A stretch of 64,000 nucleotides of DNA from Candidatus Nanohalococcus occultus (GCF_029207735.1 NZ_CP104395.1:726692-790691), one strand, 5' to 3'; shown: positions 53,477 through 61,623, counted from the stretch's first letter. Program-made: numbers and translations. The notes: generated by a model from the letters alone, not told the origin.

Positions 53477-53533
53477 ATGTACGAATTTCAAAGAAATTCT
53501 GGACACGCAGAAAATCGCGGAGGCGATTTTTGA
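53477..53533 (+). other. Leader of eS24: stem-loops and possible micro-ORF
   Basis: The gap holds two perfect inverted repeats: GAATTTC-AAA-GAAATTC (53483-53499) and AAAATCGC-GGAG-GCGATTTT (53511-53530). The second shows a GGAG ribosome binding site in its loop, 11 nt before the eS24 ATG. The same stretch reads as an 18-codon ORF (MYEFQRNSGHAENRGGDF) that stops directly before the eS24 ATG. It may control eS24 translation, or the second hairpin with its T-run may end upstream transcripts. Confidence 0.4.
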
Positions 53534-54004
53534 ATGGAAGCAAAAATTGAATCACTAAGACACAACCCGCTTCTCGAAAGAGCGGAAATCACAGTAAACC
53601 TAGATCACGAAGGGGAAGCAACTCCAAGCGAAGAAGACGTCAAAGACAGACTCTCAGCCGAACAGGACTGGGATAAGGACAGCATCGAAGTCGAGACCAT
53701 CAAGACCGGCTTCGGATCGAAGTCTTCCGTCGCAACACTGAAGCTTTACCAGGAAATCGACCTCGAACAGTACGAGGATAAGCTTCAGGAAGATACAGTT
53801 GCCGAACCGGAAACATCAGAGGACGTACAGGACGAATCCTCGACAGGAACAGCTTACAACGACATCGTCTCCGGCACAATCGGAGAGGCAAAAGACGCTC
53901 TCAACGAACTTGAAGACGTCGACTGGGACGCCGCAGTTGAAGCAGAAAAGGAGAACAAAAACCGCACAACACTAATCGACTGGCTTGAAAACCAGTTAGA
54001 TTAA
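53534..54004 (+). CDS. rps24e: Ribosomal protein eS24 with extra C-terminal module
   Basis: 156 residues. The eS24 core is residues 1-85 (SLRHNPLLERAEITVNLDHEG, TIKTGFGSKSSVATLKLY). An acidic linker follows, then a 49-residue module at 108-156 with IGEAKDALNELED and KNRTTLIDWLE. The same module ends uL24 at 56865-57014. Most archaeal eS24 proteins stop after the core. The usual partner eS27 is absent here. Confidence 0.92.
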   Translation: MEAKIESLRHNPLLERAEITVNLDHEGEATPSEEDVKDRLSAEQDWDKDSIEVETIKTGFGSKSSVATLKLYQEIDLEQYEDKLQEDTVAEPETSEDVQDESSTGTAYNDIVSGTIGEAKDALNELEDVDWDAAVEAEKENKNRTTLIDWLENQLD

Positions 54005-54032
54005 AACATTTCAACAACAGAGGTATAGTATA

Positions 54033-54230
54033 ATGGCTATTCTACGTGCGGACGATATGAGAGACATGGAGGATTCGGAACTCCATGAGAAGATGAACGA
54101 TCTACAGAAAGAGCTTGTAGAAGAGCGAGGGCAGATCGCTGTAGGAGGATTCGCAGAGAATCCTGGAAGAATCAGCGAGATGCGCAAAACCATCGCTCGA
54201 ATCCAGACAGTTCTAAACGAGCGAAACTGA
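54033..54230 (+). CDS. rpl29: Ribosomal protein uL29
   Basis: 65 residues, two-helix bundle: RADDMRDMEDSELHEKMNDL, then AENPGRISEMRKTIARIQTVL. uL29 normally follows uS3; here uS3 and the rest of the S10 half are missing, and uL29 follows eS24. It lies 3 nt before the first aIF1 gene, keeping the usual uL29-aIF1 link. Confidence 0.94.
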   Translation: MAILRADDMRDMEDSELHEKMNDLQKELVEERGQIAVGGFAENPGRISEMRKTIARIQTVLNERN

Positions 54231-54233
54231 GGC

Positions 54234-54518
54234 ATGCCAGACGTACCAGACGAATTCGACCCGTTTGACCAAGTCTCGAAAGCAGATCAGAAGATAGAGG
54301 TCTACATCGACACTCGAAGCTACAACAAGGAGATGACTATTATCTCAGGTTTCGATGAGAACGTGGATCTCGATGACCTATCCTCCAAGCTGAAAACCAA
54401 GGTAGCAGCAGGGGGAACAGTCAAAGATGGAAACATCGAGCTACAAGGCAACCACCTACACCGTATTGAAGATATTCTAGCCGAGGAAGGCTTTGACAAC
54501 GTAGAGGTTCAAAGATGA
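54234..54518 (+). CDS. SUI1/aIF1-family protein, paralogue 1
   Basis: 94 residues. SUI1 domain: IDTRSYNKEMTIISGFD, LDDLSSKLKTKVAAGG, IELQGNHLHRIEDILAEEGF. It lacks the N-terminal CPxCG unit of archaeal aIF1 and reads VAAGGT where the standard is LACGGT. It overlaps the second paralogue by 4 nt, and the two share the rare SYNKEMTI stretch, so this is a local duplication. It may be a diverged aIF1 with changed start-site selection or a specialised factor. Confidence 0.88.
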   Translation: MPDVPDEFDPFDQVSKADQKIEVYIDTRSYNKEMTIISGFDENVDLDDLSSKLKTKVAAGGTVKDGNIELQGNHLHRIEDILAEEGFDNVEVQR

Positions 54519-54817
54519 GTGTATGCCCGGACTGCGGGATGGAAAAAGAACTCTGCGTATGTGACTCGATGGCGAAAGCCGAGCAGACAATCACCGTCAA
54601 GATCGATACCCGTAGCTACAACAAGGAGATGACGATTGTAGAAGGATTCGACAACGAAGTCAACCTTGATACACTTTCCTCCAAGCTGAAATCAAAACTG
54701 GCTTGCGGAGGAACCGCAAAGGACGGACACATCGAACTACAGGGCAACCACACTCACCGGATCAAAGACGTCTTGGTCAAAGAAGGCTTCGAACGCAGCG
54801 CAATCAACGTCAAGTAA
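54515..54817 (+). CDS. Translation initiation factor aIF1 (SUI1), paralogue 2
   Basis: 100 residues. N-terminal CPDCGMEKELCVCD resembles the zinc-binding start of typical archaeal aIF1, followed by a SUI1 domain with LACGGTAKDGHIELQGNH. It is the canonical member of the pair. aIF1 controls start-codon selection on the small subunit. Confidence 0.93.
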   Translation: MSVCPDCGMEKELCVCDSMAKAEQTITVKIDTRSYNKEMTIVEGFDNEVNLDTLSSKLKSKLACGGTAKDGHIELQGNHTHRIKDVLVKEGFERSAINVK

Positions 54818-54853
54818 AAAACGTTTTCAACATATCTTTCCCACTATTTTTCT

Positions 54854-55357
54854 ATGCCTGGAGCAGTTTTTCTGGAAGGAGAAAGCATAAATCTTAGAAC
54901 AGTCGAAGAAGAGGATTTAGAAACCCTTAGAGACATCGTAAACCAGCGGGATGTACGGCGTTTTATCGGACACCGCGAACCACTGAATCTGGAGGATGAA
55001 CAGGACTGGTTCGAAAACTATGAAGGACTAGTACTTACAGTATGTGTAGACGGCGAGGTTGTTGGCAACATTGCCTTGAGGGAAAAGGAGCCGAATGTCG
55101 GAGAGTTCGGAATCATGCTTGACACCGAACATCATGGCAACGGATACGGAACCGAAGCCGTCGAACTAGTAATCGAGCATGCCTTCAAGCAGCTAAACCA
55201 TCACAGAGTTATGGCGCGCGTGGTCGATACAAATGAAAAGTCTAGCAGAGTCTGGGAGAAACTAGGTTTTACTCTAGAAGGCGCTATGAGAGAGCATGTC
55301 TACATGGACGGAGAGTTCCGAGACATGAAGATCTACGGGCTTTTGAGAGAAGAGTGA
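54854..55357 (+). CDS. GNAT N-acetyltransferase (RimJ/RimL-like)
   Basis: 167 residues: INLRTVEEEDLETLRDIVN start, central EVVGNIALREKEPNVGEFGIML, acetyl-CoA loop HHGNGYGTEAVELVI near 96 and LNHHRVMARVVDTNEKSSRVWEKLGF (partly quoted: SRVWEKLGF). RimJ/RimL-type enzymes acetylate N-termini of ribosomal proteins, and the location supports such a role. In many archaea the RNase P protein Rpp29 gene occupies this slot before uS17; it is absent here. Confidence 0.88.
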   Translation: MPGAVFLEGESINLRTVEEEDLETLRDIVNQRDVRRFIGHREPLNLEDEQDWFENYEGLVLTVCVDGEVVGNIALREKEPNVGEFGIMLDTEHHGNGYGTEAVELVIEHAFKQLNHHRVMARVVDTNEKSSRVWEKLGFTLEGAMREHVYMDGEFRDMKIYGLLREE

Positions 55358-55390
55358 CCGTAGAAAGAGAATGTACTTGCGACATATTAC

Positions 55391-55462
55391 GTGTTGAAAG
55401 GACAAGCTGATACGAAGTAGACTAACAGTACGGGTTTCAACACTTACAGGTGAACGTCCTTT
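55391..55462 (+). other. Structured intergenic segment before uS17
   Basis: The 210-nt gap between the GNAT gene and uS17 has GTGTTGAAA (55391-55399) complementary to TTTCAACAC (55435-55443), and overlapping AAAGGAC (55397-55403) complementary to GTCCTTT (55456-55462). The two pairings exclude each other in part, as in an attenuator or alternative fold. It may be a leader of the spc operon or a small RNA. The promoter-like CTATTAAAAGG follows at about 55516-55526. Confidence 0.35.
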
Positions 55463-55567
55463 AAAAGAGTTGGAGTTGTTTGTATGTTTACAGTTTCAGG
55501 TTAGATTGGTTTTACCTATTAAAAGGTTGGCCGATCAGTCGAAACTGTCGAATAGGTGTAAATACAC

Positions 55568-55855
55568 GTGAGCAATGATTACGCAGAAATAGCAGAACAA
55601 GAGGATGTCTCCATCAGAGGCGGAGTTTTTGTCGGAGAAGTACAGTCGACGAAAATGCAGAAATCCGCAACGGTAAGATGGGAATACACAGAAAAGATTC
55701 CAAAGTACGAGCGTTACGAGAGACGTAACACTAAGATAACGGCTCACGTACCGGAAGATATTGAAGTAGAGGAAGGCGACCAGGTCCGCGTTGCGGAAAC
55801 CAGGCCAATCTCCAAGACAAAATCACATGTAATCGTTGAGACTATCGAGCAGTGA
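55568..55855 (+). CDS. rps17: Ribosomal protein uS17
   Basis: 95 residues from a GTG. VRWEYTEKIPKYERYERRNTKI (partly quoted: KYERYERR) and EEGDQVRVAETRPISKTKSH are diagnostic. First gene of the spc-type run; the promoter lies about 45 nt upstream (near 55516). Primary binder of 16S rRNA 5' domain. Confidence 0.96.
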   Translation: MSNDYAEIAEQEDVSIRGGVFVGEVQSTKMQKSATVRWEYTEKIPKYERYERRNTKITAHVPEDIEVEEGDQVRVAETRPISKTKSHVIVETIEQ

Positions 55856-55862
55856 CTTTTCC

Positions 55863-56258
55863 ATGAAGCCATTAGGTTCTAACATTACAAGGACTCTAGA
55901 TACAGGTGCCGAACTAACTTGCGCAGATAACTCCGGAGCAAAAAGACTTGAGATCATCGGTGTCAAGTCCCGTAAAGGACGTAGAGGGCGCAGAGTAGCG
56001 GCAGGAGTCGGCGACCAGGTAACAGTGAAAATTCTGAAAGGAGATCAGGAGGTCAAGCACCAGGTCTTCGACGCCGTGATCGTACGTCAGGCAAAGGAGT
56101 ACCAGCGTCCGAACGGAACACGTGTCGAGTTCGAGGACAACGCAGCAGTGCTTGTCGAGGAAGGAGTTCCTAAGGGAAACGTCACACGCGGACCTATCGC
56201 AAAAGAGGTAGTCCGACGATTCTCAGCGATCGGCAAGATCGCATCACAGGTAGTATAA
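55863..56258 (+). CDS. rpl14: Ribosomal protein uL14
   Basis: 131 residues from ATG 55863 (MKPLGSNITRTL); the frame open from 55836 overlaps uS17 and is rejected. Diagnostic CADNSGAKRLEIIGVK and NAAVLVEEGVPKGNVTRGPI (partly quoted). Sits at the subunit interface. Normal length for archaea. Confidence 0.97.
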   Translation: MKPLGSNITRTLDTGAELTCADNSGAKRLEIIGVKSRKGRRGRRVAAGVGDQVTVKILKGDQEVKHQVFDAVIVRQAKEYQRPNGTRVEFEDNAAVLVEEGVPKGNVTRGPIAKEVVRRFSAIGKIASQVV

Positions 56259-56261
56259 TTT

Positions 56262-57017
56262 ATGACAGATAACTGGAGCAAGAGCTGGAACAACAGTCAG
56301 AACCCAAGTAAACAACGCAAATACAGAAGAAACGCACCTCAGCACGTCAAGAGGAAGCTGGTTTCGGCCAACGTTTCCAAGGATCTACGTGAAGATCTAG
56401 GAACCCGAACCATCAAGCTGAGAACCGGGGATCAGATCGAAGTTAAGCGCGGAGATCACAGAGGAGAAACCGGTATTGTAAACAAGGTAGATTATTCTAG
56501 CGAGAAAGTATACGTAAACGGCATCACAGTTGAACGCCAGAACGGTACAGAATCACAGATTCCTTTGAGACCTTCCAATCTTCAGGTCGTCGCAATGAAC
56601 GTTGACGATGACATGAGAATGGAGAAATTCGACATCACCGAAGACGACTTCGCAGATATTGAAGTCGACGAAGAAGAGATGGAGGAAGCTCTCGAGGAAG
56701 ACGATGAAAACGAAATGATGAAGCAGATGCAGTCAGGTGACTCATCGATCGACATGGACGAGATTGACGAAGACGAACTCGAAGAGATCAAAGACCAGGT
56801 CGAGGAAGCAGAAGAGGAAGAGTCTGAGGAAGATTCCGAATCCGAAGAAGCTGATGAGACAGACTACAGCGGTGTAGTCGATAACAACATCGGCGATGCG
56901 AAAGACGCATTGAACGAGATGGAGAACCCTGACTACGAGGCAGCTCTTGAAGCTGAGAAGGCAGGAAAGAACCGGAAAACATTCGTTGACTGGTTAGAAG
57001 GTAAGGTGAACCAATAA
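56262..57017 (+). CDS. rpl24: Ribosomal protein uL24 with long acidic extension
   Basis: 251 residues, about twice the usual archaeal length. The core is residues 1-118: KYRRNAPQHVKRKLVSANVS, KOW motif IEVKRGDHRGETGIVNKVDY. Residues about 120-200 form a very acidic linker with many Glu and Asp. The final 49 residues repeat the module found at the end of eS24 (IGDAKDALNEMEN and KNRKTFVDWLE). The extension may add flexible surface on the large subunit near the exit tunnel, where uL24 lies. Confidence 0.94.
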   Translation: MTDNWSKSWNNSQNPSKQRKYRRNAPQHVKRKLVSANVSKDLREDLGTRTIKLRTGDQIEVKRGDHRGETGIVNKVDYSSEKVYVNGITVERQNGTESQIPLRPSNLQVVAMNVDDDMRMEKFDITEDDFADIEVDEEEMEEALEEDDENEMMKQMQSGDSSIDMDEIDEDELEEIKDQVEEAEEEESEEDSESEEADETDYSGVVDNNIGDAKDALNEMENPDYEAALEAEKAGKNRKTFVDWLEGKVNQ

Positions 57018-57674
57018 ATGACACATAACAAGAGACTTCCGGCTCCGAAGCATTATCCTATCAACAGGAAGGAATCGTCTTACGTCTCCGAGATCAAAGG
57101 ATCTCGAAGCAGAGACACCGCGATCCCAACAGTAGTATTCTTGAGAGAAGTCACAGAGTACGCTGATAATGCGAAGGAAGCCACAAAGATCGTTAAAGAA
57201 GGTAAAATTTTGAGAAACGGAGACAAACTGAGAGACATCAAGCAGGGTATCGGCGTACTTGATGTAGTACAGTTCCCTGATACAGAGGAATCTTTCCGAG
57301 CTGTAAAGCAAGGTAAGAAACTTGTTTTCCTTCCGGTTACGGATGGAGACAAGGTGGCAGCCAAGATTCTCGACAAAAGCGTTGAAGGCGACGAGTTCGT
57401 TTACCGGCTTCACAACGGAGAGAACTTCCGGACAGAAGATGAGTTCTCAACAGGAAACACTCTTGTTTTCAACGACTCCGTCAAGGAAGTCGAGTTAGCT
57501 GAAGGAAATCAGGCTCTTGTAATCGAGGGATCTCACGCAGGAGAGAAGGCTGAGATCAAGGAAATCAATCGTAGAGGAATGAAGCCTGATACAGCAACAG
57601 TTGAATCGGACAGAGAGTTCGAGACAAGACTCGGAAACCTTGTAGCAGTTGAGAACCTAGAGGTGACCAGATAA
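57018..57674 (+). CDS. rps4e: Ribosomal protein eS4
   Basis: 218 residues: RLPAPKHYPINRKESSYV start, S4-like RNA-binding region (TKIVKEGKILRNGDKLRD), central domain and C-terminal KOW (VIEGSHAGEKAEIKEI). Starts directly after the uL24 stop and ends directly before uL5. Standard archaeal spc position. Confidence 0.96.
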   Translation: MTHNKRLPAPKHYPINRKESSYVSEIKGSRSRDTAIPTVVFLREVTEYADNAKEATKIVKEGKILRNGDKLRDIKQGIGVLDVVQFPDTEESFRAVKQGKKLVFLPVTDGDKVAAKILDKSVEGDEFVYRLHNGENFRTEDEFSTGNTLVFNDSVKEVELAEGNQALVIEGSHAGEKAEIKEINRRGMKPDTATVESDREFETRLGNLVAVENLEVTR

Positions 57675-58181
57675 ATGAACGAGATGAAACAGATCGAAGT
57701 CAGCAAAGTAGTAGTAAACATTGGAGAAGGACAGGTAGGTCAGGGCGTAGAGAACGCAGTAAGCCTACTGAAGAAGCTTACAGGTAAAGAACCTGTTCGC
57801 ACAGAGTCCAAGGATGAATCCAAGTCCTTCGGTCTAAGAGAAGGACTGAACATTGGAGCAATGGTAACTCTTCGAGGAGAAGAGGCAAGAGAGTTCCTCG
57901 AGAAAGTCGCTCCAGCAGCAAACGAGATTACAGATGGATCCTTTGATGGCAACGGGAACTTCGGTTTCGGAGTATCCGAGTACATCGATGTGCCAGGAGT
58001 CGATTACGACAGCGACATCGGCATGAAAGGATTCGAGGTAGCGGTAAGCCTGGAAAGACCGGGTTACAGAGTTAAGAGACGTAACCACAAGCCTTCCAAG
58101 ATCGGAAAGCAGCACAAGGTATCCGATCAGGAAGCCAAGGAGTTCGTGAAAACCGAGCTGACACTAGAGGTGACCGAATAA
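57675..58181 (+). CDS. rpl5: Ribosomal protein uL5
   Basis: 168 residues: [61 protein letters not shown] (partly quoted: [11 protein letters not shown]). Binds 5S rRNA and the P-site tRNA. Its stop shares a base with the uS14 start. Confidence 0.97.
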   Translation: MNEMKQIEVSKVVVNIGEGQVGQGVENAVSLLKKLTGKEPVRTESKDESKSFGLREGLNIGAMVTLRGEEAREFLEKVAPAANEITDGSFDGNGNFGFGVSEYIDVPGVDYDSDIGMKGFEVAVSLERPGYRVKRRNHKPSKIGKQHKVSDQEAKEFVKTELTLEVTE

Positions 58182-58408
58182 TGATGAGTTATGAACGAGT
58201 GTTAGAACAGATCGAACATAAGAAAGGAAAGAGACTGAAGTTCGAGAAACATAATGCTCCGAAGAACAGAGATTACGGAAAATCCAAGAAAGAATGCAGA
58301 AGATGCGGAAGAATCGGACGCGGTATTATCTCCAAGTACGGACTTAACTACTGCCGACAGTGCTTCCGTGAAGTAGCCGAAGACCTCGGCTTTGAACAAC
58401 TCAAGTGA
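58181..58408 (+). CDS. rps14: Ribosomal protein uS14, zinc type
   Basis: 75 residues with the zinc site CRRCGR and CRQC at about 38-60, and [17 protein letters not shown] at the end. Longer at the N-terminus than most archaeal uS14 (usually near 55): [19 protein letters not shown] is extra. ATG 58184 is an equal start choice. Confidence 0.95.
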   Translation: MMSYERVLEQIEHKKGKRLKFEKHNAPKNRDYGKSKKECRRCGRIGRGIISKYGLNYCRQCFREVAEDLGFEQLK

Positions 58409-58416
58409 TCTAACAG

Positions 58417-58803
58417 ATGCAACACGATACACTTTCAGACGCGATCAGCGCGATCAACAACGCAGCAGATATAGAAAACAATCACGCAACAGTTTCACCA
58501 GCAACGAATCTGATCAAGAACGTGCTGATTGAACTACAGCAGGAAGAATACATCGGAGTTTTCGAGCTTATCGAAGACGGCAAAGGCGGAAAGTTCAAGG
58601 TAGAAGTGGAAGATATCAACCAGTTCGAACCTGTTAAACCGAACTTCTTTGTCAAGGCCGATGAGTACACAAAGTGGGAGAAAAGATTCCTACCGGCTAA
58701 GAACTTCGGACATCTGATCGTCACAACACCGAAAGGAGTTATGACACACAGAGAAGCCAAAGAAGAACACGTAGGAGGAAAGCTCCTGGGGTATGTTTAC
58801 TGA
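58417..58803 (+). CDS. rps8: Ribosomal protein uS8
   Basis: 128 residues: DTLSDAISAINNAADIENNH at the start, then VEDINQFEPVKPNFFV, and LPAKNFGHLIVTTPKGVMTH (exactly the conserved C-terminal block). Central 16S rRNA binder and often the translational repressor of the spc operon in bacteria. Overlaps uL6 by 1 nt. Confidence 0.97.
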   Translation: MQHDTLSDAISAINNAADIENNHATVSPATNLIKNVLIELQQEEYIGVFELIEDGKGGKFKVEVEDINQFEPVKPNFFVKADEYTKWEKRFLPAKNFGHLIVTTPKGVMTHREAKEEHVGGKLLGYVY

Positions 58804-59327
58804 TGGCATCAGCACAGCTACCTGAAGGCTTCAAAGCAAGTTACGAAGACGGAGTTCTAACCGTAACCGACGGAGACAACGAAGTAACAAAGAAGATGGA
58901 GCATGCCCTCATCGAAGTAGAGGTAAGTGACGATGAAGTAATTTTCACAGCACTTACTTCGAAGAGAAACGTAGAGAGCATTACAGGAACTTTCAAGAGC
59001 CACGTAGAAAACATGGTAGAAGGACTTGAGGAAGCACACGTTTACGAGCTTTCAGGAGTCTACGCACACTTCCCTATGACAATCAAACAGCAGGGAGATG
59101 AGATTCATCTTCAGAACTTCATGGGAGAACGGAAGGACCGTGTTATCGATGTAATGGAAGGAGTCGAAGTCGAAGTAGACGGCGATGACCTGAAGCTTAC
59201 AGGAAACGATAAGGACGCAGTAGCACAGACAGCAGCCCGTATCGAACAGGCCTGTCATAAAGGCGACCGTGATCCAAGAAGCTTCCAGGACGGAGTTTAC
59301 ATCACAAAGAGAGGTAAGAAACAATGA
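58803..59327 (+). CDS. rpl6: Ribosomal protein uL6
   Basis: 174 residues, two repeated domains: FKASYEDGVLTVTDGDNEVT and IDVMEGVEVEVDGDDLKLTG; tail DPRSFQDGVYITKRGKK. Binds near the GTPase centre. Four-base overlap with eL32. Confidence 0.96.
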   Translation: MASAQLPEGFKASYEDGVLTVTDGDNEVTKKMEHALIEVEVSDDEVIFTALTSKRNVESITGTFKSHVENMVEGLEEAHVYELSGVYAHFPMTIKQQGDEIHLQNFMGERKDRVIDVMEGVEVEVDGDDLKLTGNDKDAVAQTAARIEQACHKGDRDPRSFQDGVYITKRGKKQ

Positions 59328-59668
59328 GCAAGGATTTCAAAAGAGAAGACGCACACAAGCACAAGAGAGTTTCATCCGGTAGCTGGAGAAGCCCTAACGG
59401 AACTCACAGCGATATTCGCAGAGAGGTCAAAGGAGCAGCTCCAAAGCCTAAAGCAGGACGAAGAACTGACAAATATGTCAGAGGCAAACACCCATCGGGT
59501 TACGATGAAGTGCTTGTCAACCGACCCGTTGAACTAGAAGACCTAGACAGCGAAACTGAAGCAGCAAGAATCGCTGGAACAGTCGGTGGAAAGAAGAAAG
59601 CACAGATTCTCGAGAAAGCAGATGAACTCGAGTTAAAGGTACTAAACAGAGGAGATACAGATGAGTGA
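59324..59668 (+). CDS. rpl32e: Ribosomal protein eL32
   Basis: 114 residues. Core WRSPNGTHSDIRREVKGAAP and GKHPSGYDEVLVNRP are typical. The N-terminus is short; it lacks the helix-hairpin-helix extension known from haloarchaeal eL32. Ends with an 8-nt overlap with eL19. Confidence 0.95.
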   Translation: MSKDFKREDAHKHKRVSSGSWRSPNGTHSDIRREVKGAAPKPKAGRRTDKYVRGKHPSGYDEVLVNRPVELEDLDSETEAARIAGTVGGKKKAQILEKADELELKVLNRGDTDE

Positions 59669-60113
59669 TCTAAAGAGCCAGAGAAGAATGGCAGCAGAAG
59701 TACTCGGCGTAGGAAAGAACCGTGTATGGATCGACCCTGAGCAGGAAGAGAAGATTGAAGAAGCAATCACACGTCAGGACATCCGCAACCTAGTTGAGAG
59801 CGGAGCGATCGACAAACGGGACGTTGAAGGTACTTCGAAAGGAAGAAGCAGAAAAGCTAAGAAGCAAAAGCAGAAAGGACGCCGTAAAGGACACGGTTCC
59901 CGTAAAGGACGGAAAACTGCTCGTAAATCAGAGAAACAGGACTGGATGGAAAAGATCCGTTCAATCCGTAAACGTCTCAAAGAGATGAGAGACGAGGAAG
60001 AAGTCACACAGGAACAGTACCGGAAGCTTTACGACATGGCTAAGGGAGGGTTCTTCCGTGACACAAAACACCTGGAAAACCACGTAGCCAACAAGCTAGA
60101 GAGTGTAGAATAA
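59661..60113 (+). CDS. rpl19e: Ribosomal protein eL19
   Basis: 150 residues: LKSQRRMAAEVLGVGKNRVW start, basic central segment with KGRRKGHGSRKG, and a long C-terminal helix (KIRSIRKRLKEMRDEEEVT, GGFFRDTKHL). Among the few strongly basic proteins of the window, as expected for a part buried in rRNA. Confidence 0.96.
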   Translation: MSDLKSQRRMAAEVLGVGKNRVWIDPEQEEKIEEAITRQDIRNLVESGAIDKRDVEGTSKGRSRKAKKQKQKGRRKGHGSRKGRKTARKSEKQDWMEKIRSIRKRLKEMRDEEEVTQEQYRKLYDMAKGGFFRDTKHLENHVANKLESVE

Positions 60114-60622
60114 TGGCAGATTCATCAAACTACAGAGTAAAGAAGAGAAGAAGACGAGATCAGGAAACAGACTACCAGAACAGGCTAAGCCTACTGAAGA
60201 ATGGAAAGCCTCGAGCAGTAGTCAGAACCTCAAACCAGCATACTAGAGTTCAGATCTCCGAGTTCGAAAGAGAAGGAGACCGGAACACAGCACAGACAGT
60301 ATCCAAGCAGCTAGAAGAGTTCGGCTGGGATCACAGCACAGGGAATCTTCCAGCAGCATACCTGACAGGATTCCTGGCAGGAATGAAGGCTGATACAGAC
60401 AAAGCAGTGCTGGATACAGGGCTTCGAAGCATCAAGGCAGGCGGACGGACATTTGCCGCTGTACAGGGCCTGAACGATGCCGGAGTACACGTCCCTGTAG
60501 GAGAGCAGATGGTTCCTGAAGAGGGACGTCTTCACGGAGAACACATCGAAGAGATGAAGGACGTAGAGATCTCAGATGATGTAGAGTCCGTAAAGGAAAG
60601 TATCGAAGGTGAACTACAATGA
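60113..60622 (+). CDS. rpl18: Ribosomal protein uL18
   Basis: 169 residues: YQNRLSLLKNGKPRAVVRTS near 22, HTRVQISEFEREGD, GNLPAAYLTGFLAG near 78 and VLDTGLRSIKAGGRTFAAVQG. Binds 5S rRNA with uL5. Normal archaeal size. Four-base overlap with uS5. Confidence 0.96.
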   Translation: MADSSNYRVKKRRRRDQETDYQNRLSLLKNGKPRAVVRTSNQHTRVQISEFEREGDRNTAQTVSKQLEEFGWDHSTGNLPAAYLTGFLAGMKADTDKAVLDTGLRSIKAGGRTFAAVQGLNDAGVHVPVGEQMVPEEGRLHGEHIEEMKDVEISDDVESVKESIEGELQ

Positions 60623-61275
60623 GTGACAGAGACGAAGCAGAAGAAGTCTGGAATCCGAAGACCAAGCTAGGTAAGAAGGTCGCTAACGGACAGATTTCAA
60701 ACATCAAGGACGCAATGAACGCAGATCAGCCAATCATGGAACCGGAAATCGTAGACCAGCTGATCAACCTGAACGAAGAGGTAATCCTGATCGGAGGAAC
60801 ACCAGGAAAGGGAGGAGGTAAGAGAAGAACCGTCTCCAAACGTACAGCACGGATGCACAAATCCGGCGCACGTTACAACACAAAGGCAATGGTTGTAGTA
60901 GGCGATAAGAACAACGTCGTAGGCCTTGGATACGGAGAGGCAAACGACACCCGTGCCGCAATCGAATCAGCTACACGTGAAGCCAAGCTGAACCTTATCG
61001 AGGTACAGCACGGCAGCGGAAGCTGGGAAGATCAGACAGAACACACAAGCTCAATTCCTATCGAGTCAACCGCAAAGGTTGGAAGCGTACAAGTAAGTCT
61101 GAAGCCAGCACCTAAAGGTACAGGACTGGCAGCAAGCGATGACGTCAAGAAACTCCTTGAACTAGGAGGAATCAGCGACGTCTGGGTACAGACACAGGGT
61201 AAGACACAGACAAGAGAAAACCTGTTGAAAGCTTCATTCGAAGCACTCGAGAACATCAACGAGGTAGTCAAGTAA
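60619..61275 (+). CDS. rps5: Ribosomal protein uS5
   Basis: 218 residues. The double-stranded RNA binding part reads RMHKSGARYNTKAMVVVGDKN and GLGYGEANDTRAAIESATREA; C-terminal GTGLAASDDVKKLLELGGISD. Influences decoding accuracy. Abuts uL30 without gap. Confidence 0.97.
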   Translation: MSDRDEAEEVWNPKTKLGKKVANGQISNIKDAMNADQPIMEPEIVDQLINLNEEVILIGGTPGKGGGKRRTVSKRTARMHKSGARYNTKAMVVVGDKNNVVGLGYGEANDTRAAIESATREAKLNLIEVQHGSGSWEDQTEHTSSIPIESTAKVGSVQVSLKPAPKGTGLAASDDVKKLLELGGISDVWVQTQGKTQTRENLLKASFEALENINEVVK

Positions 61276-61623
61276 ATGCTAGCAGCAGTAAGAGTACGAG
61301 GACAGGTAGACGTCAAGGAAGACATCGAGTACACACTCGACAATCTAAACCTAGAGAAAAAGAACCAGCTAGTAGTGTTCGACGAATCCGATGCCAACGA
61401 AGGCATGATGAACAAGGTCAAAGACTACATCACTTACGGAACAGTCAGCGAACAGCTACTTGAGAAACTGGCAGAGAAAAAAGGCTCGGAAGTAGAGTCC
61501 GGAGACGCATTCTCCTGTAGACCTCCTAAGAAAGGTTACAAGGGAACACGGTCTCAGGTCGGCCAGGGCGGATCACTAGGTAAAAGAGAAGACATGGACG
61601 AACTAGTCCAGAGGATGGTGTAA
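61276..61623 (+). CDS. rpl30: Ribosomal protein uL30, shortened
   Basis: 115 residues against about 150 in most archaea. The start (LAAVRVRGQVDVKEDIEYTL, NKVKDYITYGTVSEQLLEKL) and the end (FSCRPPKKGYKG, GQGGSLGKREDMDELVQRM) both fit, so about 40 residues are missing in the middle, between LAEKKG and the PP motif. No frameshift is needed to explain it; it looks like a true internal deletion. Confidence 0.93.
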   Translation: MLAAVRVRGQVDVKEDIEYTLDNLNLEKKNQLVVFDESDANEGMMNKVKDYITYGTVSEQLLEKLAEKKGSEVESGDAFSCRPPKKGYKGTRSQVGQGGSLGKREDMDELVQRMV

